In this document: in pieces, positions 1 to 6,465 of the stretch
Layout: every line of letters begins with the position of its first letter
Position numbering within the stretch: position 1 is the stretch's first letter
From: Alcaligenaceae bacterium
GTDB lineage: Bacteria > Pseudomonadota > Gammaproteobacteria > Burkholderiales > Burkholderiaceae_B
Assembly: GCA_012512545.1 (NCBI GenBank)
Contig: JAAZDZ010000421.1
Span: forward strand, 1-6,706
Length of the DNA stretch: 6,706 bases
Reading direction: 5' to 3'
Position numbers and translations under genes: made by a program
The notes under the pieces: model-generated
Databases searched by the model: none
Told to the model about the DNA's origin: nothing
Seen by the model: the letters and a program-made list of their open reading frames with translations, nothing else

Positions 1-48
1 ACTGAACAAAGCGCCCATGATGCGCCGGGCGCGATTGGTCTTGGTCAT
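1..48 (-). CDS. Partial gene, N-terminal 16 codons, function unknown
   Basis: The reading frame starts at the ATG complementary to 46-48 and runs off the left edge. It encodes MTKTNRARRIMGALFS. A basic stretch (K3, R6, R8, R9) is followed by the beginning of a hydrophobic run (IMGALF), which would suit the n-region and early h-region of a signal peptide or a first membrane anchor. Sixteen residues are too few to prove this. The ribosome site is weak: a purine-rich AGAGAAAT lies just upstream. The frame stays open upstream to a stop at 139-141, so a longer start such as the GTG at 118-120 is possible. The promoter region carries a Fur-box-like sequence, so an iron-regulated product, for example an iron-uptake receptor, is a reasonable guess, but nothing in the visible protein identifies it. 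Confidence 0.5.
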   Translation of the reverse strand, partial: MTKTNRARRIMGALFS

Positions 49-128
49 ACTGATTTCTCTGATAACGTGTGGCCTGATGGCCGATGCGTGGCTGGAAAAC
101 GGGCGGATTCGCCGCGCCACACACGTAA

Positions 129-157
129 ATGATAACGATTAGTAATTGTATCACCAA
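129..157 (-). promoter_or_regulatory. Candidate sigma70 promoter for the left-edge gene
   Basis: On the minus strand a -35-like TTGGTG (complement of 152-157, 3 of 6 to consensus) lies exactly 17 nt from a -10-like TATCAT (complement of 129-134, 5 of 6). Transcription would begin near 122 and leave a leader of about 75 nt before the ATG at 48. The -35 is poor, so the promoter would probably be weak or need an activator. It overlaps the Fur-like site, the arrangement expected for repression. Confidence 0.4.
130..144. promoter_or_regulatory. Fur-box-like operator
   Basis: The 15-mer TGATAACGATTAGTA matches the 7-1-7 Fur consensus TGATAATnATTATCA at 11 of 14 defined positions, with the left half nearly perfect (6 of 7). 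A wider dyad is also visible: TGATA at 130-134 and TATCA at 149-153. The octamer TGATAACG recurs at 60-67 without a matching second half. The site overlaps the -10 element proposed for the minus-strand gene and lies about 130 nt upstream of the yggT start. This is a pattern match only. Confidence 0.45.
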
Positions 158-276
158 TGAAATTCATCTTGGCCGGGCAACGGCATTTTTTCAGACGAAC
201 CCAAAGGGCGCGCGCGATATTTCTGCCGCTATCTCATGCGACAATGTTGCTTTCCGAATTTTCCCGGTAGGCAATC

Positions 277-840
277 ATGTTCAGCGATGTGCTGTATTTT
301 GTACTCAACGTCCTGTTCTCGCTATTTGGCATCGCGCTCATCATCAGGGCCTGGATGTACGCCATCCGGCTGCATCCCTTCAACCCTTATTCCCAGGCGG
401 TACTGCGCGCCACGAACTGGCTGGTCAGCCCTTTGCGCAATCTCATCAAGCCTTCAAACCGGGTCGATTGGCCATCGCTGATCGCCTGCTGGCTGACCGC
501 TCTGGTTTACCTGCTGCTGATGTGGCTGATACTCACCAGCCAGCTCCCCTCTGGCGAAGCCCTGGCCCGCTCGCTGGTCGCGGCCGTCGTCACAATGACC
601 AAATGGGCATTCAATGTGGTGCTGTGGGTCACCCTGATTCAGGCGATACTTTCATGGGTGAATCCCTTGGCGCCCATCATGCCTTTGCTGCATACACTTA
701 CCGCGCCGCTGCTTGACCCTATCCGCCGCCTCATGCCCAACCTGGGCGGGCTCGATCTCTCGCCATTGGTGCTTCTGGTACTGGCCCAAATAGCCATCAT
801 GGTGCTGCAACGTTTCGCCTTCACGCTTTTCGGCGTGTAG
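277..840 (+). CDS. yggT: YggT family integral membrane protein (two YggT domains)
   Basis: This 187-residue inner-membrane protein has the tandem YggT architecture. The first repeat (about 5-60) holds a hydrophobic helix at 5-27 followed by the signature stretch RLHPFNPYSQ and VSPLRNLIKP. Further hydrophobic helices lie at about 66-88 and 96-127. The second repeat contains LSWVNPLAPIMP (125-136), APLLDPIRRLMP (143-154) and a final helix at about 160-182. Length and four-helix layout fit the proteobacterial family. YggT proteins have been linked to osmotic-shock tolerance and are related to the YlmG/CCB3 proteins that affect envelope or cell-division processes; the molecular role is unsettled. 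The start is the ATG at 277, preceded by AGG with 5 nt spacing. The gene stands alone on the plus strand and converges on the minus-strand train. It has no plus-strand terminator with a T tract that I can see. Confidence 0.9.
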   Translation: MFSDVLYFVLNVLFSLFGIALIIRAWMYAIRLHPFNPYSQAVLRATNWLVSPLRNLIKPSNRVDWPSLIACWLTALVYLLLMWLILTSQLPSGEALARSLVAAVVTMTKWAFNVVLWVTLIQAILSWVNPLAPIMPLLHTLTAPLLDPIRRLMPNLGGLDLSPLVLLVLAQIAIMVLQRFAFTLFGV

Positions 841-848
841 AAAGCATT

Positions 849-883
849 AAAAAAACCCCGACACCTGATCTGGGTGACGGGGT
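849..883 (-). terminator. Intrinsic terminator of the minus-strand gene train
   Basis: Arms 855-865 and 873-883 pair as ACCCCG/CGGGGT and CACC/GGTG, separated by a single mismatch at 861/877, around a 7-nt loop (866-872). On the minus strand the hairpin is followed directly by a run of T's (complement of A849-A855). This is a textbook rho-independent terminator located about 50 nt beyond the lipoprotein stop codon. On the plus strand there is no T tract, so it should act only on leftward transcripts and not on yggT. Confidence 0.9.
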
Positions 884-932
884 AAAGGTGCTCGCCGGAA
901 CATAACACCCGGCAGCACTCAGTGCCTTGTGC

Positions 933-1445
933 TCAATACATGGGCGCAACCCGGGTTGGGCCGCCGCCGCTGATTACACGCACCCGCTGGCCTACATTGA
1001 TGGCCACATCGGCTTCCTGCGCAATGACGCGTGTTTCGCCGTTATCGAGCCGCACGGTGATTTCCAGCCCGGCCGATTTGCCCATCTGGTGCTCAACGGC
1101 ATCACCTGCCAGGGCACCCAGCAGACCGCCCCCGATTGTGGCCAGAACCCGGCCGCTGCCGCCACCAATGCCGCTTGCCGCCACGCCGCCAAGCGCGCCG
1201 CCTGCCAGTGTGCCCGCGCCAGTGGTGCGGTCTTTCTGAATTACCACATTGCGTACCGCCTCGACAGTGCCCAGCCGCACAATCTGTTCGCGCTGCGCCT
1301 GGTCGTAGCTATACACCGAGCTGGAGGCGCTCTGGTGGGCACAACCCGCCAGCACGGCCAGCGAACCGGCTACGGCCATTGCGGCAAGCCAGCGCCGCGA
1401 GGCCCGACCGGGGTTTGAATCATGCTTGATCGACGTCGTATTCAT
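933..1445 (-). CDS. Glycine-zipper (SlyB/Pcp-like) outer-membrane lipoprotein
   Basis: The 170-residue product opens with a basic n-region (R14, R17, R18), a hydrophobic core (LAAMAVAGSLAV) and a lipobox LAGC with the lipidated cysteine at residue 35. Residue +2 is Ala, not Asp, which favours Lol transport to the outer membrane. After a polar linker, residues about 76-116 form a Gly/Ala-rich zipper (AGGALGGVAASG, TIGGGLLGALAG) typical of the glycine-zipper 2TM family. The C-terminal 120-160 looks like a small beta-rich domain (ITVRLDNGETRVI, VGQRVRVI). SlyB-type proteins support envelope integrity. The start at 1445 is set by a strong AGGAG 6 nt upstream; an in-frame extension to 1514 would overlap the kinase gene and has no support. 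It is the last gene before the terminator, 28 nt downstream of the kinase gene. Which SlyB-like subfamily it belongs to is not resolved. Confidence 0.88.
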   Translation of the reverse strand: MNTTSIKHDSNPGRASRRWLAAMAVAGSLAVLAGCAHQSASSSVYSYDQAQREQIVRLGTVEAVRNVVIQKDRTTGAGTLAGGALGGVAASGIGGGSGRVLATIGGGLLGALAGDAVEHQMGKSAGLEITVRLDNGETRVIAQEADVAINVGQRVRVISGGGPTRVAPMY

Positions 1446-1451
1446 ATGTCG

Positions 1452-1456
1452 CTCCT
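1452..1456 (-). promoter_or_regulatory. Shine-Dalgarno site of the lipoprotein gene
   Basis: The minus strand reads AGGAG with 6 nt to the ATG at 1443-1445. It is the best ribosome-binding site in the window and fixes the start of the lipoprotein against a possible 23-codon upstream extension. Confidence 0.8.
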
Positions 1457-1473
1457 GTGCCTTTGCTGCCACT

Positions 1474-2409
1474 CTACAGGCCCATGCCGTAGTGGTCTTG
1501 CAGCATTGCTTCAATGTGTTGACGGGCAGGCCGGTGATTCTGCGGCCCTCGGGAGGCCACCTTGATGCTGCCCATGATGTTTCCTAGTTTACATGCGTCC
1601 CGCAAGTTCCAGCCACGGGTCAGACCGTGCAACAACCCTGCGCGGTGAGCATCGCCACAGCCGGTGGGGTCAACCACATCGGCCACCTTGATGACCGGCA
1701 CTTCAGTACGCTCGCCCTCTTCGTACACCACCGACGCTTCGCTGCCATGCGTGACAATTACGCCTTGCAGACCTTTGGCAATATCTTCCATATTCTTGCC
1801 CGTGCGCTGCACCACCACGCTGGCTTCATATTCGTTGACACAAAGTATGGAAGCCATTTCCAGCATCCGTTGAATGTCATCGCCATCGAACAGTGGCATG
1901 GCCTGCCCCAGGTCAAACACAAAAGGAATCCCCCCTGCGTGCAGACGCCGGGCATGTGCAAACATGCCGTCCTTGGAGTCCGGCGCAATAATGCCCCAGG
2001 CTGCCTGCTGGCCGCTGATATCGTTATCCGCCGATCTTTCCATGGCGCCGGGGTGGAAAGAAGCGATCTGGTTGTTATCGAGATCGGTAGTGATGAAGCA
2101 CTGCGGGGTGTACATGTCGGGCAGCACCCGCACCAGGCTGGTGTCAATCCCCATTTGCTGCATGTATTCCAGATAATCGGCTGCATCGCTGCCCACGGTT
2201 CCCACCGGCACTGGCTTACCGCCCAGCAAGCTCAGGTTGTAGGCGATATTGCCCGCGCAGCCACCATACTCCTTGCGCAGACTGGGAACGAAAAAAGACA
2301 CACTCAAAGACTGAATGCTGTCAGCCAGAATGTGCTCCTTGAAGTGCCCTTCGAAAACGGCAATGGTATCGAACGCGATCGAACCACAAATCAGGACTTT
2401 TTCAGACAT
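1474..2409 (-). CDS. PfkB-family carbohydrate/nucleoside kinase
   Basis: Residue numbers count from the chosen start, giving 311 residues. The N-terminal strand KVLICGSIAFDTI begins the ribokinase fold. The substrate-side PfkB signature is seen as YGGCAGNIAYNLSLLGG (48-64). The C-terminal signature DPTGCGDAHRAGLLHG (247-262) carries the anion hole (GCGD) and the expected catalytic base, Asp253. NEYEA at 192-196 is the usual family element before the ATP site. The protein should phosphorylate a sugar or nucleoside with ATP in the cytoplasm. Close betaproteobacterial relatives are often labelled adenosine kinase or ribokinase, but the substrate cannot be read from the sequence. An in-frame ATG at 2421 would add four residues, but only GAG at 1 nt spacing precedes it. 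The ATG at 2409 has GAG at 7 nt and matches where the fold begins. The gene follows the DUF3426 gene by 14 nt, so the two are probably co-transcribed and translationally coupled. Confidence 0.87.
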   Translation of the reverse strand: MSEKVLICGSIAFDTIAVFEGHFKEHILADSIQSLSVSFFVPSLRKEYGGCAGNIAYNLSLLGGKPVPVGTVGSDAADYLEYMQQMGIDTSLVRVLPDMYTPQCFITTDLDNNQIASFHPGAMERSADNDISGQQAAWGIIAPDSKDGMFAHARRLHAGGIPFVFDLGQAMPLFDGDDIQRMLEMASILCVNEYEASVVVQRTGKNMEDIAKGLQGVIVTHGSEASVVYEEGERTEVPVIKVADVVDPTGCGDAHRAGLLHGLTRGWNLRDACKLGNIMGSIKVASRGPQNHRPARQHIEAMLQDHYGMGL

Positions 2410-2423
2410 GTTGTCACTCATAC

Positions 2424-3605
2424 TCAGGGAAAGAATTTATCCAGCTGGTAGCCATTGGCCTGCAAGCCACGTACCGCCACCGGCAGTTGAACCTTGATTT
2501 CGCTGCCCGCGACAAACGGACCTTGCCGCAATTCGGCGGGCACCCAGATATCAGGGGCAAGATTGCGCCGCACCACCACCGTGCCCGACGCGTCTTTGAG
2601 ATCAAGAACAAGGGTCGGCCATTCCTGCGGCTGCTCGTGCGTATTGCGTATTGTCACTTCCAGAACCAGGCTGGATATGTCGTCATCCGACGAACCGCTG
2701 GCGCGCAGGGCGGAGCCGGTAATGGCAATCGCCTCGATGCGCCGCTCATATGGCACCCCACACCCCAGCCGCTCGCAAGCCATTTCCAGTGAAGGCCGCA
2801 GGCCGGGGAAGGCGCCCGCCAGCTGCGCCCGGTACACGTACACGCCTTGCAAGACCAGCAATATCAGCCCGCACAGGGTCAGCAAAGCCCAAACCGGCGT
2901 CATCCAGGCTCGCTGCCGACGCGCGTCAGCCATGAATTCGGGCTGGTAACGCTCTGAGCGCCGTTCTTCGCGGGGCTCCACAAACAGATAATCGTCTGTA
3001 TCAGCAGCATCTTCCGGCTGGCTGCCCGACCGAACAGCCGGAGCCTTCAACAGGTGATCCTCACGCTGCTTTTCTGGCCGCGCTGCAGGGGCTGATATCG
3101 TGAAATCGGGAGCCGCTGTCGCAGGAGCTCGCCGGCCGCCGCGCTGGCGCAATACCGACGGCACCCTGGGCTCATCGTCGTCCAGCGCAGCTCCCAGAGT
3201 GGGCACAGAGGAAAAAGACGGTTCTTCCGGCGGTGTGGCAGAGGCCCGGCCAGCCGCCGTGTCACTTATTGAGAAGGGCTGAGCAGGTTCCGGGCTGTCG
3301 ATCTGAAAGCGCTCAGACGACGGAATAATGAATTTTCCGGGTGTGGAATCAGGCTGATCAACCGCCCAAGAAGCATTGCCTGACCCAATGTCTTCGGACA
3401 TTGGTGGCATAGTGGGTTCAACCACTGACTGCCTGGCGCCGCCCTGCTCTGCCGGGCGGGAAGGCTCGCCAGGCACAGCCGCCTCGAAACCATCAAAAAT
3501 ATGCGCACACTGGATGCAGCGGATATAACCTTTGCGAAGCTGCAACTGCTCCAGGGAAACCGGGAAAACGGTTTCGCATTCGGGGCAGCGTGTAGTCAGC
3601 TCCAT
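2424..3605 (-). CDS. Zinc-ribbon and DUF3426 single-pass membrane protein
   Basis: The product is 393 residues long. The N-terminus carries an MJ0042-type zinc ribbon, with CPEC at 7-10 and CIQC at 30-33 and GYIRC between. A long low-complexity region rich in Pro, Ala, Ser, Glu and Arg (about 42-230) is probably disordered. A basic patch (RRQR) precedes one transmembrane helix at about 236-258, so the zinc ribbon should face the cytoplasm. The periplasmic C-terminal domain (about 263-385) is DUF3426, with the paired cysteines of CERLGC that could form a disulfide and an immunoglobulin-like run of strands (LVLEVTIRNTHEQPQEWPTL). The function of this family is unknown; its place directly after prmA is common in beta-proteobacteria. 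An ATG at 3611 is two codons upstream, but a GGTGAG at correct spacing points to 3605. Confidence 0.88.
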   Translation of the reverse strand: MELTTRCPECETVFPVSLEQLQLRKGYIRCIQCAHIFDGFEAAVPGEPSRPAEQGGARQSVVEPTMPPMSEDIGSGNASWAVDQPDSTPGKFIIPSSERFQIDSPEPAQPFSISDTAAGRASATPPEEPSFSSVPTLGAALDDDEPRVPSVLRQRGGRRAPATAAPDFTISAPAARPEKQREDHLLKAPAVRSGSQPEDAADTDDYLFVEPREERRSERYQPEFMADARRQRAWMTPVWALLTLCGLILLVLQGVYVYRAQLAGAFPGLRPSLEMACERLGCGVPYERRIEAIAITGSALRASGSSDDDISSLVLEVTIRNTHEQPQEWPTLVLDLKDASGTVVVRRNLAPDIWVPAELRQGPFVAGSEIKVQLPVAVRGLQANGYQLDKFFP

Positions 3606-3611
3606 GCTCAT

Positions 3612-3617
3612 CTCACC
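3612..3617 (-). promoter_or_regulatory. Shine-Dalgarno site of the DUF3426 gene
   Basis: The minus strand reads GGTGAG, immediately abutting the ATG at 3609-3611 but 6 nt from the ATG at 3603-3605. The spacing favours the second ATG as the true start. Confidence 0.5.
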
Positions 3618-3623
3618 AGCGGC

Positions 3624-4547
3624 TCAAACCGCCGCGCGGCGGCCATGCAGGCAGACCCAGCCATCGCGAGCGCCCCAGACCTCCATTTGCAGCCATGGCG
3701 CATAAGCGGCTGCGACGTCTTCAGCCTGGCGCTCCAGCACGCCTGAGAGCACCAGACTGCCGCCCGGCGCCACCCGGTTTGCCAGCATGGGCGCCAACAC
3801 TTTAAGGGGATTGGAAAGAATATTGGCTACCACGACCTCGAACTGCCCGGCGCCAAAGGCATCGGGCAGGCAGGCGTGGAGAGTCACCTGATTATTCAGC
3901 GCGTTATCGCGGGTAGATTGCACGGCCTGCTCGTCGATATCGACAGCATCCACGCGAGCTGCGCCCAACTTGGACGCAGCAATGGCCAGAATGCCTGAAC
4001 CGCAACCGTAATCCAGCACTGTCGCGCCCTTGGGCAGGCTGTCTGCCAGCCATTCCAGGCACAAATGAGTGGTGGGGTGGCTGCCCGTGCCAAAAGCCAG
4101 GCCGGGGTCGAGCTCGATACGAATGGCCTCGCTTTGCGCGGCGTCGTTAATAGCGAGTTCGGGGTCGTCGGCGTGCCAGCTTGGAATGATCCAGATGCGC
4201 TCGCCCGCCTGAATAGGGCCAAACTGCGATTGTGTCAGGCGCACCCAGTCTTCATCGGGAACCTCGCGCACCCGCCATTGGTCATCGGCAACGGGTACAC
4301 CAGAAAGATCGGCCAATTGTTCGAGCACCTGGGCCGGGTCCAGCCCATCGGGCAACAATGCCACTACGCGGTTATTGCGCCATGCCTGCACGGAAGGTTC
4401 CAGACCTGGCTCGCCGTAGAGCGGCGTTTCGCTCTGCGTATCGCTATCGGCGTCTTCGACCGACACCGCCAGCACGCCGATATCCAGCAGAATATCGGAA
4501 AGGGATTCTGCTTCTGCTTCGGGACAGCTTAAAACCAGTTCACGCAT
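3624..4547 (-). CDS. prmA: Ribosomal protein L11 methyltransferase PrmA
   Basis: PrmA uses S-adenosylmethionine to trimethylate residues of ribosomal protein L11 in the cytoplasm. The 307-residue product has the expected size and two-part layout. An N-terminal L11-recognition domain (about 1-60, beginning MRELVLSCPEAEAESLSD) is joined by a linker to a class I methyltransferase domain. The family-specific FGTGSHPTT is at 152-160. SAM motif I, DYGCGSGIL, is at 179-187, an acidic VDAVDID at 199-205 would bind the SAM ribose, and NILSNPL at 242-248 corresponds to the catalytic-loop motif. The start at 4547 was chosen because it matches the family N-terminus and has GGAAG 5 nt upstream; the extra 15 codons to 4592 read through hairpin sequence and are not protein-like. 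prmA is usually non-essential in bacteria. It lies 58 nt downstream of accC, across a block of overlapping inverted repeats. Confidence 0.97.
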   Translation of the reverse strand: MRELVLSCPEAEAESLSDILLDIGVLAVSVEDADSDTQSETPLYGEPGLEPSVQAWRNNRVVALLPDGLDPAQVLEQLADLSGVPVADDQWRVREVPDEDWVRLTQSQFGPIQAGERIWIIPSWHADDPELAINDAAQSEAIRIELDPGLAFGTGSHPTTHLCLEWLADSLPKGATVLDYGCGSGILAIAASKLGAARVDAVDIDEQAVQSTRDNALNNQVTLHACLPDAFGAGQFEVVVANILSNPLKVLAPMLANRVAPGGSLVLSGVLERQAEDVAAAYAPWLQMEVWGARDGWVCLHGRRAAV

Positions 4548-4552
4548 GTTTT

Positions 4553-4557
4553 CTTCC
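4553..4557 (-). promoter_or_regulatory. Shine-Dalgarno site of prmA
   Basis: The minus strand reads GGAAG with 5 nt to the ATG at 4545-4547. It supports the short start and lies just downstream of the accC-prmA hairpins, close enough for their folding to affect access. Confidence 0.6.
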
Positions 4558-4565
4558 GTGAACAA

Positions 4566-4614
4566 GCCCGGGACGAACCCGGGCCTGCGCAATCAGGCCC
4601 GCCGCTCAGGGCCT
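4566..4614 (-). repeat. Three overlapping inverted repeats between accC and prmA
   Basis: Three perfect short hairpins share arms. One pairs 4566-4572 with 4578-4584 (GCCCGGG/CCCGGGC, 5-nt loop). A second pairs 4581-4587 with 4594-4600 (GGGCCTG/CAGGCCC, 6-nt loop). A third pairs 4595-4600 with 4609-4614 (AGGCCC/GGGCCT, 8-nt loop) and spans the accC stop codon. The middle hairpin excludes both outer ones, while the outer two can coexist. On the minus strand the last hairpin is followed by TTGTTC, too poor in T for a strong terminator. It could act as a weak attenuator, an mRNA-stability element or a modulator of prmA translation. The pairing is read directly; any role is inference. Confidence 0.6.
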
Positions 4615-5952
4615 CTGGGACAACTTGTGCTCAAGATAATGGATGGGCGTGCCACCTTCGATGAAGCGCGCATCCGCCATCAGTTCACGATGCAGGTCGA
4701 TGTTGGTCTTCACGCCTTCAACCACCATTTCCGACAGGGCAATGCTCATGCGGGCGATCGCCTGCTCGCGCGTATCGCCATAGGTAATGAGCTTGCCGAT
4801 CATGGAATCGTAGTAGGGCGGCACGGTGTAGCCGGAGAAAACGTGCGAATCCATGCGCACCCCAGGCCCGCCAGGCACGTGCCAGTTGGTAATGCGGCCC
4901 GGGCTGGGTGTGAACTTGAAGGGGTCTTCGGCGTTGATCCGGCACTCAATGGAGTGGCCCTTGAACTGCACATCGCGCTGACGCAAGGTAAATTTCGCGC
5001 CCGATGCAACCAGAATCTGCTGCTGCACGAGATCAATACCCGTGATCATTTCGGTCACGGTGTGTTCCACCTGAATACGGGTGTTCATTTCGATGAAATA
5101 GAACTCGCCGTTTTCGTACAGGAATTCAAATGTGCCAGCGCCTCTGTAACCCATACCCCGGCAGGCTTCGGCGCAACGTTCTCCGATGCGCTCGATCAGT
5201 CGCCGCGGAATGCCGGGCGCAGGCGCTTCTTCGATCACCTTCTGGTGACGCCTCTGCATGGAGCAATCGCGTTCGCCCAGCCACAAGGCATTGCGGCCGC
5301 CATCGGCCAGCACCTGCATTTCGATATGGCGCGGGTTTTCGAGAAACTTCTCCATATAGACTTCGGGGTTGTCGAACGCAGCCTGGGCCTCGGTACGCGT
5401 GAGCGCCACCGCATTCAGCAAGGCGGCTTCGGTGTACACCACGCGCATACCCCGGCCGCCGCCGCCGCCCGCCGCCTTCACGATGACCGGATAGCCGATC
5501 TCGCGGGCAATACGCAGGACTTCGGTGGGATCATCGGGCAGACCGCCTTCAGAACCGGGCACGATGGGCACGCCCGCCGCAACCATGGCCTGCTTGGCCT
5601 TGACCTTGTCGCCCATCACCCGGATGGTCTCGGGCCGCGGGCCAATAAAGACAAACCCGCTTTTCTCGACCCGTTCGGCGAAGTCGGCGTTTTCAGCCAG
5701 AAAACCGTAGCCGGGGTGAATGGCCTCGGAATCGGTAACCTCTGCCGCCGAGATAATGGCAGGCATATTCAGATAGCTGTCGCGCGGCGAGGCGGGGCCG
5801 ATACAAACAGATTCGTCGGCCAGGCGCACGTATTTGGCATCGCGGTCGGCCTCGGAATGTACGACGACCGTCTTGATGCCCAGTTCGCGGCACGCCCTCT
5901 GGATACGCAGCGCGATTTCACCGCGATTGGCAATGAGGATTTTTTCAAACAT
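4606..5952 (-). CDS. accC: Acetyl-CoA carboxylase biotin carboxylase subunit AccC
   Basis: AccC carboxylates the biotin on AccB using ATP and bicarbonate, the first half-reaction of acetyl-CoA carboxylase. At 448 residues it has full family length and keeps the E. coli numbering. The N-terminal domain starts [17 protein letters not shown]. The ATP-grasp region shows K116, K159 followed by the flexible glycine loop AGGGGGRGM (161-169), H209 and the metal ligands E276 and E288. The active-site run [14 protein letters not shown] contains N290, R292 and E296, and R338 is in place. All expected catalytic residues are intact. The start codon is 3 nt past the accB stop with no strong ribosome site of its own, so translation is probably coupled to accB. 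The stop codon lies within the inverted-repeat block that precedes prmA. A very long plus-strand ORF opposite this gene is a codon-bias shadow. Confidence 0.98.
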   Translation of the reverse strand: MFEKILIANRGEIALRIQRACRELGIKTVVVHSEADRDAKYVRLADESVCIGPASPRDSYLNMPAIISAAEVTDSEAIHPGYGFLAENADFAERVEKSGFVFIGPRPETIRVMGDKVKAKQAMVAAGVPIVPGSEGGLPDDPTEVLRIAREIGYPVIVKAAGGGGGRGMRVVYTEAALLNAVALTRTEAQAAFDNPEVYMEKFLENPRHIEMQVLADGGRNALWLGERDCSMQRRHQKVIEEAPAPGIPRRLIERIGERCAEACRGMGYRGAGTFEFLYENGEFYFIEMNTRIQVEHTVTEMITGIDLVQQQILVASGAKFTLRQRDVQFKGHSIECRINAEDPFKFTPSPGRITNWHVPGGPGVRMDSHVFSGYTVPPYYDSMIGKLITYGDTREQAIARMSIALSEMVVEGVKTNIDLHRELMADARFIEGGTPIHYLEHKLSQRP

Positions 5953-5955
5953 GGA

Positions 5956-6408
5956 TCAGCCAATGACAAACAAGGGTTGACCGTACTCGACCGGTTCGCC
6001 GTTCTCGACGAGGATTTCCTTGATCACGCCGGTCTTGTCAGCTTCGATTTCGTTGAGCAGCTTCATGGCTTCAATAATGCACAGGGCATCGCCTTCCTTG
6101 ACGCTCTGGCCGACTTCAACAAACGGCGCGGCGCCCGGGTTGGGGGCGCGGTAGAACGTACCTACCATGGGTGCTTTCACCACGTGCCCGGCAGGCACTG
6201 CGGGCTCAGCGGGCGCGCTGGGCGCCGCGGCTGCCTGTGCAGGCGCGGCAGCGACGGGGACCACCTGGGTCTGCATCGGCACAGCCACCTGATTGGTTTC
6301 GGAGAATTTGACGATTCTGACCTTGCCATCACCCTCGGTGATTTCAAGTTCGGCAATGCCGGATTCGGCAACCAGATCAATGAGGGTCTTGAGTTTTCTA
6401 AGGTCCAT
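5956..6408 (-). CDS. accB: Acetyl-CoA carboxylase biotin carboxyl carrier protein AccB
   Basis: AccB carries biotin between the AccC and AccAD active sites of acetyl-CoA carboxylase. The product is 150 residues. The N-terminal segment [20 protein letters not shown] matches family members. An Ala/Pro-rich mobile linker spans about 51-73, and the biotinyl domain runs from about 77 to the end. The biotin-accepting lysine is K116 in [14 protein letters not shown]. The insertion PNPGAAPF (89-96) corresponds to the 'thumb' typical of acetyl-CoA carboxylase carriers. I place the start at 6408, with GGAAAG 5 nt upstream, rather than at the in-frame ATG at 6426, which would add six residues and sits inside a leader inverted repeat. 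In E. coli accB limits its own operon's expression; whether that applies here is unknown. accC follows after 3 nt. Confidence 0.97.
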   Translation of the reverse strand: MDLRKLKTLIDLVAESGIAELEITEGDGKVRIVKFSETNQVAVPMQTQVVPVAAAPAQAAAAPSAPAEPAVPAGHVVKAPMVGTFYRAPNPGAAPFVEVGQSVKEGDALCIIEAMKLLNEIEADKTGVIKEILVENGEPVEYGQPLFVIG

Positions 6409-6413
6409 ACCAA

Positions 6414-6419
6414 CTTTCC
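6414..6419 (-). promoter_or_regulatory. Shine-Dalgarno site of accB
   Basis: The minus strand reads GGAAAG with 5 nt to the ATG at 6406-6408. It selects this start over the in-frame ATG at 6424-6426. Confidence 0.6.
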
Positions 6420-6423
6420 GTAA

Positions 6424-6455
6424 CATGGCCCCGCCATTGTTTTGCAGGGCCCATG
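6424..6455 (-). repeat. Inverted repeat in the accB leader
   Basis: CATGGCCC at 6424-6431 pairs with GGG and CCATG at 6447-6449 and 6451-6455, giving 8 base pairs with one bulged base (6450) around a 15-nt loop. In the leftward mRNA it ends 4 nt before the accB ribosome site. It could influence ribosome access or mRNA stability. The pairing is visible; a role is only inferred. Confidence 0.4.
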
Positions 6456-6465
6456 CATATGTTTG

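Larger units (their letters stand above)
49..276. other. Divergent intergenic region
   Basis: This is the 228-nt gap between the left-edge minus-strand gene and yggT. Apart from the promoter and Fur-like site near 129-157 I see no gene, RNA or repeat in it. No convincing plus-strand promoter for yggT could be picked out by eye. The ORFs that begin here on the plus strand (129 and 236) are out-of-frame readings of yggT. Confidence 0.5.

Noticed and set aside
256..262. Possible loss of function in the kinase from the unusual GCGDAH in place of GAGDAF (residues 250-255, window about 1645-1662)
   Set aside because: The catalytic aspartate and both glycines of the anion hole are kept, and Cys in this place is common in related betaproteobacterial PfkB proteins. 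The residue after the Ala is variable. It is not evidence of an inactive enzyme.
129..716. Plus-strand open frame of 195 codons overlapping yggT in another frame
   Set aside because: YggT (277-840) has clear transmembrane and family motifs in its own frame. The overlapping frame gives a low-complexity product starting inside the promoter region.
1446..1514. N-terminal extension of the lipoprotein by 23 codons
   Set aside because: It would overlap the end of the kinase gene and displace the signal peptide from the N-terminus. The ATG at 1445 has a strong AGGAG at ideal spacing.
1627..2451. Plus-strand open frame of 274 codons opposite the kinase gene
   Set aside because: It is antisense to a kinase with full PfkB signatures. 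The translation is His- and Gln-rich, without domain features, and there is no ribosome site.
4548..4592. N-terminal extension of prmA by 15 codons
   Set aside because: It is encoded by the GC-rich inverted repeats. Known PrmA proteins begin at the MRELV segment, and GGAAG precedes that start.
4546..6423. Plus-strand open frame of 625 codons opposite accC and accB
   Set aside because: It is exactly antisense to two intact, essential, motif-complete genes. Its predicted protein has no recognisable domain and an excess of His, Arg and Gly, as expected from the complement of GC-biased codons. It also begins inside the prmA start region.
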